A DNA stretch of 64,000 nucleotides from Lactobacillus isalae (GCF_947539375.1 NZ_OX443569.1:1860001-1924000); one strand, 5' to 3'. Shown: positions 17,346 to 26,145, counted from the stretch's first letter. Translations and numbers: made by a program. The notes: a model not told the origin generated them from the letters alone.

Positions 17346-17412
17346 GTGGTCGCAACCAGTTGACTAGCAAAACTTAATATACTAAGATTGAAACTGTAGA
17401 AAGCGTTTACAA
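17346..17412 (+). promoter_or_regulatory. PTS promoter with GntR-type operator and cre site
   Basis: The palindrome TGGT-CGCA-ACCA (17347-17358) shares GTGGT...AACCAGTT with the site ahead of the regulator gene. It abuts TTGACT (17360-17365), which is 17 bases from TAAGAT (17383-17388). TAGAAAGCGTTTACAA at 17397-17412 matches the cre consensus with one mismatch. This gives specific control by the GntR protein plus catabolite repression by CcpA. Confidence 0.7.
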
Positions 17413-17442
17413 AGATATTTTACAGAATATGGAGGAATCTCT

Positions 17443-17931
17443 ATGAATATTGTGGGAGCTAGAATTGATGGACGGTTAGTCCATGGTCAAGTAGCTAATC
17501 TTTGGACCCCAAAACTTCAGGCTGATCGCATTATTGTTGTTGATGAAGAAGCAGCAAAAAGCGACATCCAAAAAAGTGGGTTAAGAATGGCTACACCTCT
17601 TACGACTCGTCTTAGTGTGTTGCCAGCACAGGTTGCGGCAGATCATTTAATTCACGATCGTTACGGCAATCAGCGAGTATTTATTGTCGCTAAAAAGCCA
17701 GCAGCCTTCTTAGATTTACTTAACTTAGGTCTTAAGCTTGATACTTTAAATGTAGGTACTATGTCTCAAACTGATACCACTAAGCAAGTAACTAAGCAGA
17801 TCAATGTCGAAGAAAAGGACGTCGATGACTTTAAGAAAATAGCAGATAAGGGCGTGAAAATCACAGCTCAGTTAACTCCAAGTGATGATTCTCATGACTT
17901 TATGAAGTTGATGAATGAAAAGATTAAATAG
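17443..17931 (+). CDS. PTS mannose/fructose/sorbose family, IIB component
   Basis: This 162-residue protein takes phosphate from IIA and gives it to the incoming sugar. The N-terminal IDGRLVHGQV motif carries the phospho-histidine H14. The length fits a stand-alone IIB of the mannose (EII-Man/Sor) family. It starts a four-gene PTS set (IIB-IIC-IID-IIA) with a strong GGAGG ribosome site. Its linkage with AgaS and NagA suggests N-acetylgalactosamine (AgaV-like) or another amino sugar as substrate. Confidence 0.92.
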   Translation: MNIVGARIDGRLVHGQVANLWTPKLQADRIIVVDEEAAKSDIQKSGLRMATPLTTRLSVLPAQVAADHLIHDRYGNQRVFIVAKKPAAFLDLLNLGLKLDTLNVGTMSQTDTTKQVTKQINVEEKDVDDFKKIADKGVKITAQLTPSDDSHDFMKLMNEKIK

Positions 17932-17942
17932 GAGGTCTAACG

Positions 17943-18863
17943 ATGGCTTGGTGGCAAATATTACTACTTACCCTATATGCTGGTTACGAAATTCTTGATG
18001 AATTGCAAATTTATTCATCTTTGAACACTCCAGTTGGTGCTGGCTTAATTGCTGGTTTAATTATGGGTGACTTAAAGACTGGTTTAATTATTGGTGGTGC
18101 CATGCAACTTACAGTTTTAGGTGTTGGTACTTTCGGTGGTGCTTCTAAGATTGATGCGACTACCGGTACAGTTTTAGCAACAGCTTTCTCTGTAAGTATT
18201 AAAGGAATGAGCCCACAAGTAGCTATTTCTTCAATTGCGGTTCCAGTAGCTGCAATTATGGTTCAATTGGATGTTCTGGCAAGATTTGCTAACACTTACT
18301 TTGCACACAGAATTGATCACTTGATTGAAGAAAATAACTACAAGGGTATTGAAAGAAACTTCCTCTATGGTGCAATTCCTTGGGCTTTATCTCGTGCAAT
18401 CCCTGTATTTATTGCCTTAGCATTTGGACGTGGCTTAGTTCAAACTATTGCTAACTCATTAAATGGAAACTTGAAGTGGTTAGGTACTGGTTTAACAGTA
18501 GCTGGTGCTGTTCTTCCTGCAGTTGGTTTTGCTATTTTGCTTCGCTACTTACCAGTTAAGAAACACATTGCTTACCTAATTATGGGATTCACATTTACTA
18601 CTTTGTTCTCAGTATTATTCACAAGTATTCAAACTTTAGGTGCAGGCATTCAAGCAGCAAACAAATCATTTACTGCAACTTTCAATGGCTTACCAATGCT
18701 TGCAATGGCTTTGATTGGATTAGCATTTGCAATCTTACACTACAAGGATGAAATTGGTGGTAAAGGTGGCAGTGGCAATAGCGGAAATAAAGAGGCCGCA
18801 GCTACTACGCAACAATCAACTAATGTAGCTTCAGAGGGGGAAATCACCGATGATGAACTCTAA
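17943..18863 (+). CDS. PTS mannose/fructose/sorbose family, IIC component
   Basis: This is the membrane channel subunit, 306 residues, with repeated glycine-rich hydrophobic segments characteristic of EII-Sor IIC (GAGLIAGLIMGDLKTGLIIG, then GGAMQLTVLGVGTFGGA). The C-terminal 35 residues form a soluble Gly/Ser/Asn/Thr-rich tail. It lies 11 bp after IIB and its end overlaps the start of IID by 14 bp, so the subunits are coupled. It forms the translocation unit together with IID. Confidence 0.93.
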   Translation: MAWWQILLLTLYAGYEILDELQIYSSLNTPVGAGLIAGLIMGDLKTGLIIGGAMQLTVLGVGTFGGASKIDATTGTVLATAFSVSIKGMSPQVAISSIAVPVAAIMVQLDVLARFANTYFAHRIDHLIEENNYKGIERNFLYGAIPWALSRAIPVFIALAFGRGLVQTIANSLNGNLKWLGTGLTVAGAVLPAVGFAILLRYLPVKKHIAYLIMGFTFTTLFSVLFTSIQTLGAGIQAANKSFTATFNGLPMLAMALIGLAFAILHYKDEIGGKGGSGNSGNKEAAATTQQSTNVASEGEITDDEL

Positions 18864-19668
18864 ACCAACTTATAAATTAACTGACAAAGATTTTAATCAA
18901 ATTAATAGACGTTCTTTATTTGGTTTCCAACTAGGTTGGAACTATGAAAGAATGCAGAACACTGGGTATTTGTTCTTGATTTTGCCACAACTACGTAAGA
19001 TTTATGGCGACAATACTCCAGAATTACAAGAAATGATGAAGACACACGTACAGTTCTTTAACACTTCTAACTTCTTTAACACGATCATCACTGGTATTGA
19101 CTTAGCGATTGAGGAAAATGAAGGGGTTGAAGGTAAAGATACTGTTACTGGTTTGAAGGTTGGTTTGATGGGACCATTTGCCGCAATTGGTGACTCAATC
19201 TTTGCTGCATTGATTCCAACTATCTTCGGTGCCTTGGCCGCTTCAATGGCTTCGCAAGGGAACCCAGTTGGTGTATTCATCTGGATTGCTGCTCAAATTG
19301 CTATCTGTTTCTTCAGATGGAAGCAATTACGCTTTGCCTACGACAAAGGTGTAACTCTTGTTACTGAAATGAGAGATCGTTTAAATGCTTTAACTGATGC
19401 TGCTACAGTACTTGGTGTATTCATGGTTGGTGCTTTAGTTGCTACAATGGTTAACGTTAAGTTCGCTTGGGTACCTCAAATTGGTAAAGTTACTATGGAT
19501 ATCCAAAACAACTTAGACATGATCATTCCTAAGTTATTACCTGCCTTGATCGTTGGCTTTGTTTACTGGTTACTTGGAAAGAAGAAGATGACTTCTACTA
19601 AGGCTATTTTAATTGTTTTAGTTCTTTCAGTTATTCTTGGCGGCGTTGGCGTTCTTGCTAAGATTTAG
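18850..19668 (+). CDS. PTS mannose/fructose/sorbose family, IID component
   Basis: This is the second membrane subunit, 272 residues. The N-terminal cytoplasmic part includes the NRRSLFGFQLGWNYERMQ signature of IID, followed by GLMGPFAAIGDSIF and C-terminal hydrophobic helices. Two ATG codons stand in tandem (18850 and 18853); either could be used behind the GAGGGGG ribosome site. Overlap with IIC points to coupled translation. Confidence 0.93.
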   Translation: MMNSKPTYKLTDKDFNQINRRSLFGFQLGWNYERMQNTGYLFLILPQLRKIYGDNTPELQEMMKTHVQFFNTSNFFNTIITGIDLAIEENEGVEGKDTVTGLKVGLMGPFAAIGDSIFAALIPTIFGALAASMASQGNPVGVFIWIAAQIAICFFRWKQLRFAYDKGVTLVTEMRDRLNALTDAATVLGVFMVGALVATMVNVKFAWVPQIGKVTMDIQNNLDMIIPKLLPALIVGFVYWLLGKKKMTSTKAILIVLVLSVILGGVGVLAKI

Positions 19669-19691
19669 CAGTAAATTAAAAGGAAATTATT

Positions 19692-20090
19692 ATGTCAAAA
19701 GAATTAGTATTAATTAGCCATGGTAAGATGGCTGAAGAAGTTAAAAAGAGTGCTGAATTAATTATGGGTCCACAAGAGCATATTCATGTAGTATGCTTAC
19801 TTCCAGAAGAGGGCCCAGAGGATTTTGAAAAGAAGTTTCAAGATACTATTAGTGGCATTCCTGAGGAAGACTTAACAGTGTTTGCTGATTTAATGGGAGG
19901 AACTCCCGCTAACACAGTTAGTCGCTTGATTATGGGTGGTCAAAGTATTCACTTAATTGCAGGGATGAACTTAGCAATGGTTATTGACTGGCTCAATAGT
20001 CAAATGATTGGTAATGATTCAGACGCTGTTAATGCTGGTAAAGCAGGAATTGTAGATATTAATCAAATGCTTGCTAGCATGAAGAAATAG
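19692..20090 (+). CDS. PTS mannose/fructose family, IIA component
   Basis: This 132-residue cytoplasmic protein carries phosphate from HPr to IIB. The active histidine is H10 in LISHGKMAE, and DLMGGTPAN is the conserved second motif. It is the last gene of the PTS set, 23 bp after IID, and is followed by a terminator. Confidence 0.92.
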   Translation: MSKELVLISHGKMAEEVKKSAELIMGPQEHIHVVCLLPEEGPEDFEKKFQDTISGIPEEDLTVFADLMGGTPANTVSRLIMGGQSIHLIAGMNLAMVIDWLNSQMIGNDSDAVNAGKAGIVDINQMLASMKK

Positions 20091-20108
20091 ATTATTTATA
20101 TAGATATT

Positions 20109-20152
20109 GAAAACGACTTGCGTTGGTAAAACCACACGTGGGTCGTTTTTTA
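20109..20152 (+). terminator. Terminator of the amino-sugar PTS operon
   Basis: AAAACGAC and GTCGTTTTTT enclose an inner imperfect hairpin (CGTTGGT/ACCACACG), and a T run follows. Confidence 0.75.
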
Positions 20153-20231
20153 TAATAAAAAAATTTATAGATTTTTGCGTAATAAACATATGGGATTACT
20201 CCTCAAATATCTTTAGGGAGGATTTACTCAT

Positions 20232-21093
20232 ATGGTTAAAAAGATTGAACCTTGGTTTGGATTCACGGAAGATAAGGTTTTTGGGATGGTGAGGGAAAAC
20301 AAGGATTTTTGCAAGTATTTGCTTGAAATCATTATTCCAGATTTAAAAATTAAAAAGATAGACTGGCTAGATAAGCAAGTTGAGATTAATAATCTTGAGC
20401 GCAAGAACACGGCTAAAGAAGTTCGGCTTGATGTTTTTAGTTACAGACCATGAAGGACGCGTGTTTAATGTGGAGATGCAAACAACGGACCAAGATGATA
20501 TTGGTAGACGAATGCGTTACTATCTTTCAAGGATTGATTTACGCTATACTTTAAATAAGGGTAAGACTTATCGAAATTTGAAAGACGCCTTTATTATTTT
20601 TCTCTGTAACTTTAAGCCTAAGAAAGATGATAAATTTTATGAGTCGTACCATACTTACTCTGATCAAGATAGGTCGAAACAATTGCAGGATGGCGTGACA
20701 AAGATTATCATTAATTCACAAGTTTCAGCTGAGGGACAAAGTGAAGATTTAAAAGCCCTGGCTAAGCTAATGAATAATGAGCCAGTTAGATTAAATAAGC
20801 ATTTCGATTACGCACAAAAAAGAATCAAAGAAATCAACGAAGATCCAGAAATGAGGGAAAAGATTATGCTTTACGAAACAAGAATGCTAGAACGTGAACA
20901 GGCTGCTGGGAAAGCAGGATATGAGCAAGGAATGAGACATGGCGTAGAGCAAGGAAAAATCGATTCTGCCAAAATTATTCTCGAAAATCAACTGAATAAT
21001 GGCAACACATTAGAGCAAGCTACGGAATTTGTAAAAAATTTGAAACTGATTTCTGATAAAGAGTTAGAAAAACTCGTTGCTATGTATAAATAA
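20232..21093 (+). pseudogene. Rpn-like PD-(D/E)XK nuclease family gene, frameshifted
   Basis: Two overlapping frames (20232-20453 and one open through 21093) together give one protein of the Rpn/PD-(D/E)XK transposase-like nuclease family, about 285 residues. The first frame ends its useful part at KEVRLDVF; the second resumes at VTDHEGRVFNVEMQTTDQ, so the Asp of RLDV and the Glu of VEMQ, probable active-site acids, fall in different frames. One extra base around the T5 run at 20434-20439 explains it. The C-terminus is helical with an EQAAGKAGYEQGMRHG region. A GGAGG site precedes the start at 20232. It may be dead, or expressed by +1 frameshifting; I favour a pseudogene. Confidence 0.75.
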
Positions 21094-21098
21094 TAAAA

Positions 21099-21197
21099 AA
21101 TGCTTAGGACATTTATATCCTGAGCATTGTGCAAGTGATTTATAAGTATTCAATAGTGATAAAAGCTGATAGATTTCATTTCTATTAGCTTTTTTTG
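21099..21197 (+). terminator. Two hairpins between the Rpn-like gene and the zinc-ribbon gene
   Basis: The hairpin at 21099-21128 (AATGCTTAGGA/TCCTGAGCATT) lacks a T run. The hairpin at 21160-21197 (AAAGCTGATAGA/TCTATTAGCTTTTTTT) has one and is the better terminator. Confidence 0.65.
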
Positions 21198-21268
21198 TTG
21201 ATTGATTTGTTACAATATAAATAATTTAATGACAACGCTATAATTTATCCTGTTAGAAAGGTCAAGCG

Positions 21269-22432
21269 ATGAATAAGTTTTGTCCCCACTGTGGGAAACC
21301 AATTAAGCCTATGGATAGTTTCTGTCCACATTGTGGAAGGTCAGTTATATATTCCAATTCTGAGATGCCTAAAAGAAGTGAAATTCACAGCAATAGATTA
21401 AAATCCAAAAAAAGAAATATTATTATTGGATCAATTATCGCCGCATTTATCCTTATTTTTGGTGGCTGGGGATTGTATCAACATGGTCGAAATTCGACTA
21501 ATAGCACTGTGATTGGTGGTAATGGAAAATTAACTAGTGCTGAGATTAAAAAGATTCCAAGTAAGCAACTAGCTGCTTGGGCAATCCTTTATGCCGATAA
21601 AAAATATGGCAAAAAATGGGGAGAAGCAGCTGATGATTTAGGAAGCGGTCACTTAACAATAGAAAGTTATTCAAAATATCGTTTTGGAGATTATGAGATC
21701 AGTGCTACTGACGGAAGTAGATTATATGTTATAAATGATCAGGTTGGCTATTTAGTTTCTAAGGATAACAAAGAGATAACTTATGTTGGAAATAAGTCTA
21801 GTTACAGTAATAGAAGTGTTTTAAACCAGATCTATCCAGAAATTAAATCTGAAAACACGGAGAAAAATGTAAATATTTGGAATGATAATCTATCGATTGT
21901 TACTGGTAAGTCGGATGAAAAAGCTAATGATCAGAATTCTAAAACTAGTACAAAATCTAAGAAGACTACATCTGAAGATAAATTATGGTCAAGTACTCAA
22001 AATGATGAACTAATTAGTTACATGGATGAATTTGGCGACAAAATGCATCAATCGTATGAGCACTATACTGGTAGTGGCAGCTTGACAACTGCGGCCGGAC
22101 AAGAATATCCGAATTGGCTATCTCAAGGACGTTTTAAGTTAAGCTCGGGTGACCGCGATAGTCGTGATCCTGAAGATATGAGCAGTATTAATTTGAAGTG
22201 GAATCCGCAAGTAGATAAAGAGGAAGATGAGGACGATACATATAATGTAGTTGCTATCTTTAACTATAATGGGAAGAGTGCGGAGCAACATATTACGTAT
22301 CTATTTTGCTTTTATCATGGGGAGCCTGTTGCTTTGGTTGATCAGACGACAAATGGTGATTATACAATTGTTCATGCAACGGCTAACAAAGACCTAACTT
22401 CTCACTTTGAAGAAATTGTGGAGAAGGATTAA
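21269..22432 (+). CDS. Zinc-ribbon membrane protein with DUF4767-like domain
   Basis: This 387-residue protein starts with a double CxxC zinc ribbon (C5/C8 and C19/C22: CPHCGK and CPHCGR). A membrane helix at about 48-68 follows, then an extracytoplasmic region with a Ser/Lys/Thr-rich linker. The last 150 residues (from LWSSTQNDELISYMDEFG) resemble the DUF4767 domain frequent in lactobacilli; its function is unknown. The protein should be anchored with the zinc ribbon inside the cell. The lipoprotein gene follows 28 bp downstream in the same direction, so the two are likely one operon. Confidence 0.7.
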   Translation: MNKFCPHCGKPIKPMDSFCPHCGRSVIYSNSEMPKRSEIHSNRLKSKKRNIIIGSIIAAFILIFGGWGLYQHGRNSTNSTVIGGNGKLTSAEIKKIPSKQLAAWAILYADKKYGKKWGEAADDLGSGHLTIESYSKYRFGDYEISATDGSRLYVINDQVGYLVSKDNKEITYVGNKSSYSNRSVLNQIYPEIKSENTEKNVNIWNDNLSIVTGKSDEKANDQNSKTSTKSKKTTSEDKLWSSTQNDELISYMDEFGDKMHQSYEHYTGSGSLTTAAGQEYPNWLSQGRFKLSSGDRDSRDPEDMSSINLKWNPQVDKEEDEDDTYNVVAIFNYNGKSAEQHITYLFCFYHGEPVALVDQTTNGDYTIVHATANKDLTSHFEEIVEKD

Positions 22433-22459
22433 GATTTATTTATATTGGGAGGATAGATA

Positions 22460-23464
22460 ATGAAGAAAATAATAATTGGATGTTTAATGCTAGGAACAAT
22501 TGCTTTTACCTTGACTGCTTGTCAAAGTCAAGCTATGACAGGAAAAGATAAGACTAGTCAAGTGAAGATATCAAAGCGGGATAAGGGAAAAACAGCATAT
22601 GCGATTGTCGGAAGCTACGTAGATAATAAGGATAAGGCAGCTTTAGTACTTAATTCTGACCATACTGGTAGATATGTTTATGTTGATCCTAAGAACCCGG
22701 ATACTGATGATCAATTAACTTGGAAAAAGATAGACGCGACTACTTATCGAATTAAGTTAAATGATAGCGATGTAACTAGTGACTTGACGGCTAAAGTTGA
22801 AAATAATGAATTAAATTTGTCAGGTGATGACAATTGGAATACTGAAAATTTTAAAAAGTCTAGCAAAAAGATTAATTTAGATGATTTTCTTGCTCAGAGA
22901 GGTCAAAGTAAGGGGCAAGAAAGTGAAAGCAATTCTACTTCGAAAGAAAGTAATGACTCTACATCATCTTCAATTCCAGGGGATGATGGCTTGTTTAATA
23001 TGCCAAGTGAATTACTTGGTACTTGGTATGTAGCAGATTATATAGATGGAAGTGTGAACGAAGTAACAATTAAAAAGAATGTTATTAGTGGTGAAGATAG
23101 CGGGGAACACTTTACTCAAAAACTCCATAAGATGAAAAAAGATTTTGATTTTACGTCATATGTTCAGGGTCATTCTTCTTATCATGATGTAACTAAAGAC
23201 TGGGCAAGAGTAGTTGTCCTATCGGAAAATGGTGAGCGTAAAATCAATGTCCGAGCTTGGTTACAAGGTGCTGGTGACGGTGAATACTACAATTTAGCAA
23301 CTGAACATGGTCAAACAGTTCTGGTTGAAGGTGGTGGAGCTGAAGCCTGGGTTGATGGTATTGGCTGGAGAAGTAGAGCTGATGCTGAAAAATATGCAAA
23401 AGAGAAGTTTAATGACCTTCATTATCGGGAAGACATGACTAGTGGTGATAATGAAGATGAATGA
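22460..23464 (+). CDS. Lipoprotein of unknown function
   Basis: This 334-residue protein has a lipoprotein signal: basic start, hydrophobic core and lipobox LTAC with C21. The mature part has a small beta-rich domain (residues about 45-135, SDHTGRYVYVDP and so on), a Ser/Glu linker at about 150-180, and a second domain starting at LLGTWYVADYIDG, which resembles small beta-barrel lipoprotein domains of lactobacilli. I do not recognise a defined function. It is paired with the zinc-ribbon protein and ends in a clear terminator. Confidence 0.7.
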   Translation: MKKIIIGCLMLGTIAFTLTACQSQAMTGKDKTSQVKISKRDKGKTAYAIVGSYVDNKDKAALVLNSDHTGRYVYVDPKNPDTDDQLTWKKIDATTYRIKLNDSDVTSDLTAKVENNELNLSGDDNWNTENFKKSSKKINLDDFLAQRGQSKGQESESNSTSKESNDSTSSSIPGDDGLFNMPSELLGTWYVADYIDGSVNEVTIKKNVISGEDSGEHFTQKLHKMKKDFDFTSYVQGHSSYHDVTKDWARVVVLSENGERKINVRAWLQGAGDGEYYNLATEHGQTVLVEGGGAEAWVDGIGWRSRADAEKYAKEKFNDLHYREDMTSGDNEDE

Positions 23465-23494
23465 TAATTAGATGATGTTAGAGTAAAAAATAAT

Positions 23495-23529
23495 TCAAAA
23501 GGGATTGCTATGCGGGTAATCCCTTTTTT
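23495..23529 (+). terminator. Terminator after the lipoprotein gene
   Basis: AAAAGGGATT and AATCCCTTTTTT form a stem with a T run. Confidence 0.85.
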
Positions 23530-23582
23530 GAGTTATTTTATTTTGAATATAAAAGTAGTAATTACTGGGTAAATTAAAGCAC

Positions 23583-23613
23583 TTGACAAAATTCAAAATG
23601 GGGGGGGTAGACT
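23583..23613 (+). promoter_or_regulatory. Promoter with a G8 tract in the spacer
   Basis: TTGACA at 23583-23588 is separated by 19 bases from TAGACT at 23608-23613, and the last eight spacer bases are G (23600-23607). The spacing is two bases above the 17-bp optimum, and the tract can change length by slippage. It drives the large surface repeat protein. Confidence 0.5.
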
Positions 23614-23652
23614 AGGGTTGTATCGACTGTTATTTATTTGGAGGATGTAAGA

Positions 23653-26145
23653 ATGAAAAGAAGAACAGCGATGTTATTGTCTGCATTATTTGCAGCAGGT
23701 GCAATAGCAACATATAGTAATACAGCGAAAGCTGATACAATAACTCAACCTAAAGGACAAATTCCAGAAGCTAATATTGAAACTAAATCGACTAACGAAG
23801 GCTTGCAACAAAAACAAGTCCAACTTGGAGCTCGGAAATCACCTGATCTAAATCAAAAAACTAATAAAAATATTTCTACGACTCCGGTTCAAAATAATCA
23901 ACAATTGCATATTACTCATCAAGTAGAACACAATAATAATAACTGGTACCAAATGCAGAATAAATCTTGGTTACCATCTAGCTATACTACAGATGTTAAG
24001 CAAAAACAATCAGTACAAGCAAAGCAAAACGTACAAAATGCACAACCTGTTCAAAATTCTAATACACAAACTCAAGCACAATCACAAAACAATTGGCATA
24101 AAGAAAGTGCTGACTTTGTTACTGGCGGAGTAATTAACTTGAGAACTGCTCCTAATACTAACAGTGCTATTATTGAAGCTATGCCTACTGGTTCTACTAT
24201 CAAATACGATGCATACCAAAAGATTGACCAATATACTTGGTTAAGACAACCTCGTGAAAACGGCAGCTACGGCTATATTGTTGGTCGCAACAACGGTGTG
24301 GCGTGGGGTACCTTTAAAGAAAGTGCTACCAAGCCTGTAGAAAGCAAGCCTGCTGCTAAGCCTGTACAATCACAAAACAATTGGCATAGAGAAAGTGCTG
24401 ACTTTGTTACTGGCGGAGTAATTAACTTGAGAACTGCTCCTAACACTAACAGTGCTATTATTGAAACTATGCCTACTGGCTCTACTATTAAATACGATGC
24501 TTACCAAAAGATTGGTCAATATACTTGGTTAAGACAACCTCGTGAAGACGGCAGCTACGGCTATATCGTTGGCCGCAACAATGGCGTAGCATGGGGTACT
24601 TTCAAGGAGAGTACTGCTAAGCCTGTACAATCACAAAGCAATTGGCACAAGGAAAGCGCTGACTTTGTTACTGGTGGCGTAATTAACTTGAGAACTGCTC
24701 CTAATACTAACAGTGCTATTATTGAAGCTATGCCTACTGGTTCTACTATCAAGTACGATGCATATCAAAAGATTGGCCAATATACTTGGTTAAGACAACC
24801 TCGCGAAGACGGCAGCTACGGCTATATTGTTGGCCGCAACAATGGCGTAGCATGGGGTACTTTCAAGGAAAGCGCTGCTAAGCCTGTAGAAAACAAGCCT
24901 GCTACTAAGCCTGTAGATAACAAACCTGCTACTAAACCTGTAGATAACAAACCTGCTACTAAGCCTGTAGATAACAAACCTGCTACTAAGCCTGTTGACA
25001 ACAAACCTGCTACTAAGCCTGTAGAAAGCAAACCTGCTACTAAGCCTGTAGAAAGCAAACCTGCTACTAAGCCTGTAGAAAGCGAGCCTGCTACTAAGCC
25101 TGTAGAAAGCAAACCTGCTACTAAGCCTGCTGACAACAAACCTGCTACTAAGCCTGTTGACAACAAACCTGCTACTAAGCCTGTAGATAGCAAACCTGCT
25201 ACTAAGCCTGCTGACAACAAACCTGCTACTAAGCCTGCTGACAACAAACCTGCTACTAAGCCTGCTGACAACAAATCTGCTACTAAGCCTGCTGACAACA
25301 AACCTGCTACTAAGCCTGCTGACAACAAACCTGCTACTAAGCCTGCTGAAAGCAAGCCTGCTACTAAGCCTGCTGACAACAAACCTGCTACTAAGCCTGC
25401 TGACAACAAAGATAATATCGGCATTATTACTTTACCTGCTGGATATACCCGTGAAATGGTAGAAGAATCTAGTGGTGGTAAAGATGGTCTTGACGATACT
25501 AAAGGAAAAATTACATCTTTAGCTAAAAAAGTATCCGAAGAGGGTATGAGAATAAATAATTACAGTAATAATGATGCACGAATTGTAGATTTAACAAACA
25601 TTACCTCTGAACAAACCAAAGAGTTGACAGATTTCACTTTAAATACAATTAATCATATTAGAAAACAAATGGGGCTTAACCCCTTTGTATATAGTAATAG
25701 AGTCCAAAAAATTGCAGATGATATTGCTAAAAATTATGTAAGAGATAACAGAGATGCAACAGGTAATCATGATGTGATTGCAATCACAGACGCTATGAGA
25801 AAAGACCACGGGTTGGATTCGATTACTAAAACTGTAGGCAATGACGTTGAAAATATGGGTGGATGGTATATTTATACTGTTGATACAAATCACGAAACGA
25901 TGGGGAGTATTAAAGAACATATTTATTATAATATCGAACAAATGATTTTTGGTGGATATTATAATGGTGCTGCTAGAGAAATGTATCATGCTAGAGGCTT
26001 AACCAATCCGGTTACCACACGCTTAGGCGCTATGTATGGGTTCTCAATTAGTAAAATCCCTAATAGTAATGTAGCAACATCACATTTCATTACTTTTTCT
26101 GGCTTTGATGGTTATGATGAATTTTTACCTGATTTTCATGATTAG
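23653..26145 (+). CDS. Surface protein with SH3-like repeats, KPATKP repeats and a CAP (SEC10/PgrA-like) domain
   Basis: This exported protein is 830 residues long. The signal peptide ends near residue 27 (NTAKA). An SLAP-like stretch lies at about 80-110 (NNNWYQMQNKSWLPSS). Three nearly identical SH3-type units (NLRTAPNTNSAIIE...WLRQPRE) are encoded at 24091-24873. Then come 19 nine-residue KPATKPxxN/S repeats, a wall-spanning spacer. The C-terminal 200 residues are a CAP-type domain as in SEC10/PgrA surface-exclusion proteins (LNTINHIRKQMGLNPF, GNHDVIAIT, ENMGG). There is no LPXTG motif, so SH3 or SLAP-like units probably hold it to the wall. I start at 23653 because GGAGG lies 8 bases upstream; the in-frame TTG at 23638 lies before that site. 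Confidence 0.82.
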   Translation: MKRRTAMLLSALFAAGAIATYSNTAKADTITQPKGQIPEANIETKSTNEGLQQKQVQLGARKSPDLNQKTNKNISTTPVQNNQQLHITHQVEHNNNNWYQMQNKSWLPSSYTTDVKQKQSVQAKQNVQNAQPVQNSNTQTQAQSQNNWHKESADFVTGGVINLRTAPNTNSAIIEAMPTGSTIKYDAYQKIDQYTWLRQPRENGSYGYIVGRNNGVAWGTFKESATKPVESKPAAKPVQSQNNWHRESADFVTGGVINLRTAPNTNSAIIETMPTGSTIKYDAYQKIGQYTWLRQPREDGSYGYIVGRNNGVAWGTFKESTAKPVQSQSNWHKESADFVTGGVINLRTAPNTNSAIIEAMPTGSTIKYDAYQKIGQYTWLRQPREDGSYGYIVGRNNGVAWGTFKESAAKPVENKPATKPVDNKPATKPVDNKPATKPVDNKPATKPVDNKPATKPVESKPATKPVESKPATKPVESEPATKPVESKPATKPADNKPATKPVDNKPATKPVDSKPATKPADNKPATKPADNKPATKPADNKSATKPADNKPATKPADNKPATKPAESKPATKPADNKPATKPADNKDNIGIITLPAGYTREMVEESSGGKDGLDDTKGKITSLAKKVSEEGMRINNYSNNDARIVDLTNITSEQTKELTDFTLNTINHIRKQMGLNPFVYSNRVQKIADDIAKNYVRDNRDATGNHDVIAITDAMRKDHGLDSITKTVGNDVENMGGWYIYTVDTNHETMGSIKEHIYYNIEQMIFGGYYNGAAREMYHARGLTNPVTTRLGAMYGFSISKIPNSNVATSHFITFSGFDGYDEFLPDFHD
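24091..24873 (+). repeat. Three 234-bp SH3-domain repeats
   Basis: Copies at 24091-24324, 24379-24612 and 24640-24873 are nearly identical at the DNA level; several differences are synonymous. They encode the three SH3-like units and can recombine to change copy number. Confidence 0.88.
24895..25407 (+). repeat. 27-bp tandem repeat, 19 copies, coding for KPATKPxxx
   Basis: Nineteen in-frame units of 27 bp encode KPATKP followed by VDN, VES, ADN, AES or VDS. One unit has E and one has a K-S variant at the start. Low divergence between units suggests recent expansion. Confidence 0.93.

Noticed and set aside
20107-20292. Open frame of 61 codons before the Rpn-like gene
   Set aside because: It starts inside the PTS terminator, has no ribosome site and overlaps the Rpn-like start in another frame.
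24895-25407. Regular 27-bp direct repeats that might be taken for a CRISPR array
   Set aside because: There are no spacers; the units are contiguous, in frame and encode a Pro/Lys-rich wall spacer.
24822-25424. A 200-codon open frame on the minus strand with Leu-Ser-Ala-Gly-Leu-Val-Ala repeats
   Set aside because: It is the antisense of the 27-bp coding repeats; it has no ribosome site, and its openness follows from the codon pattern of the plus-strand gene.
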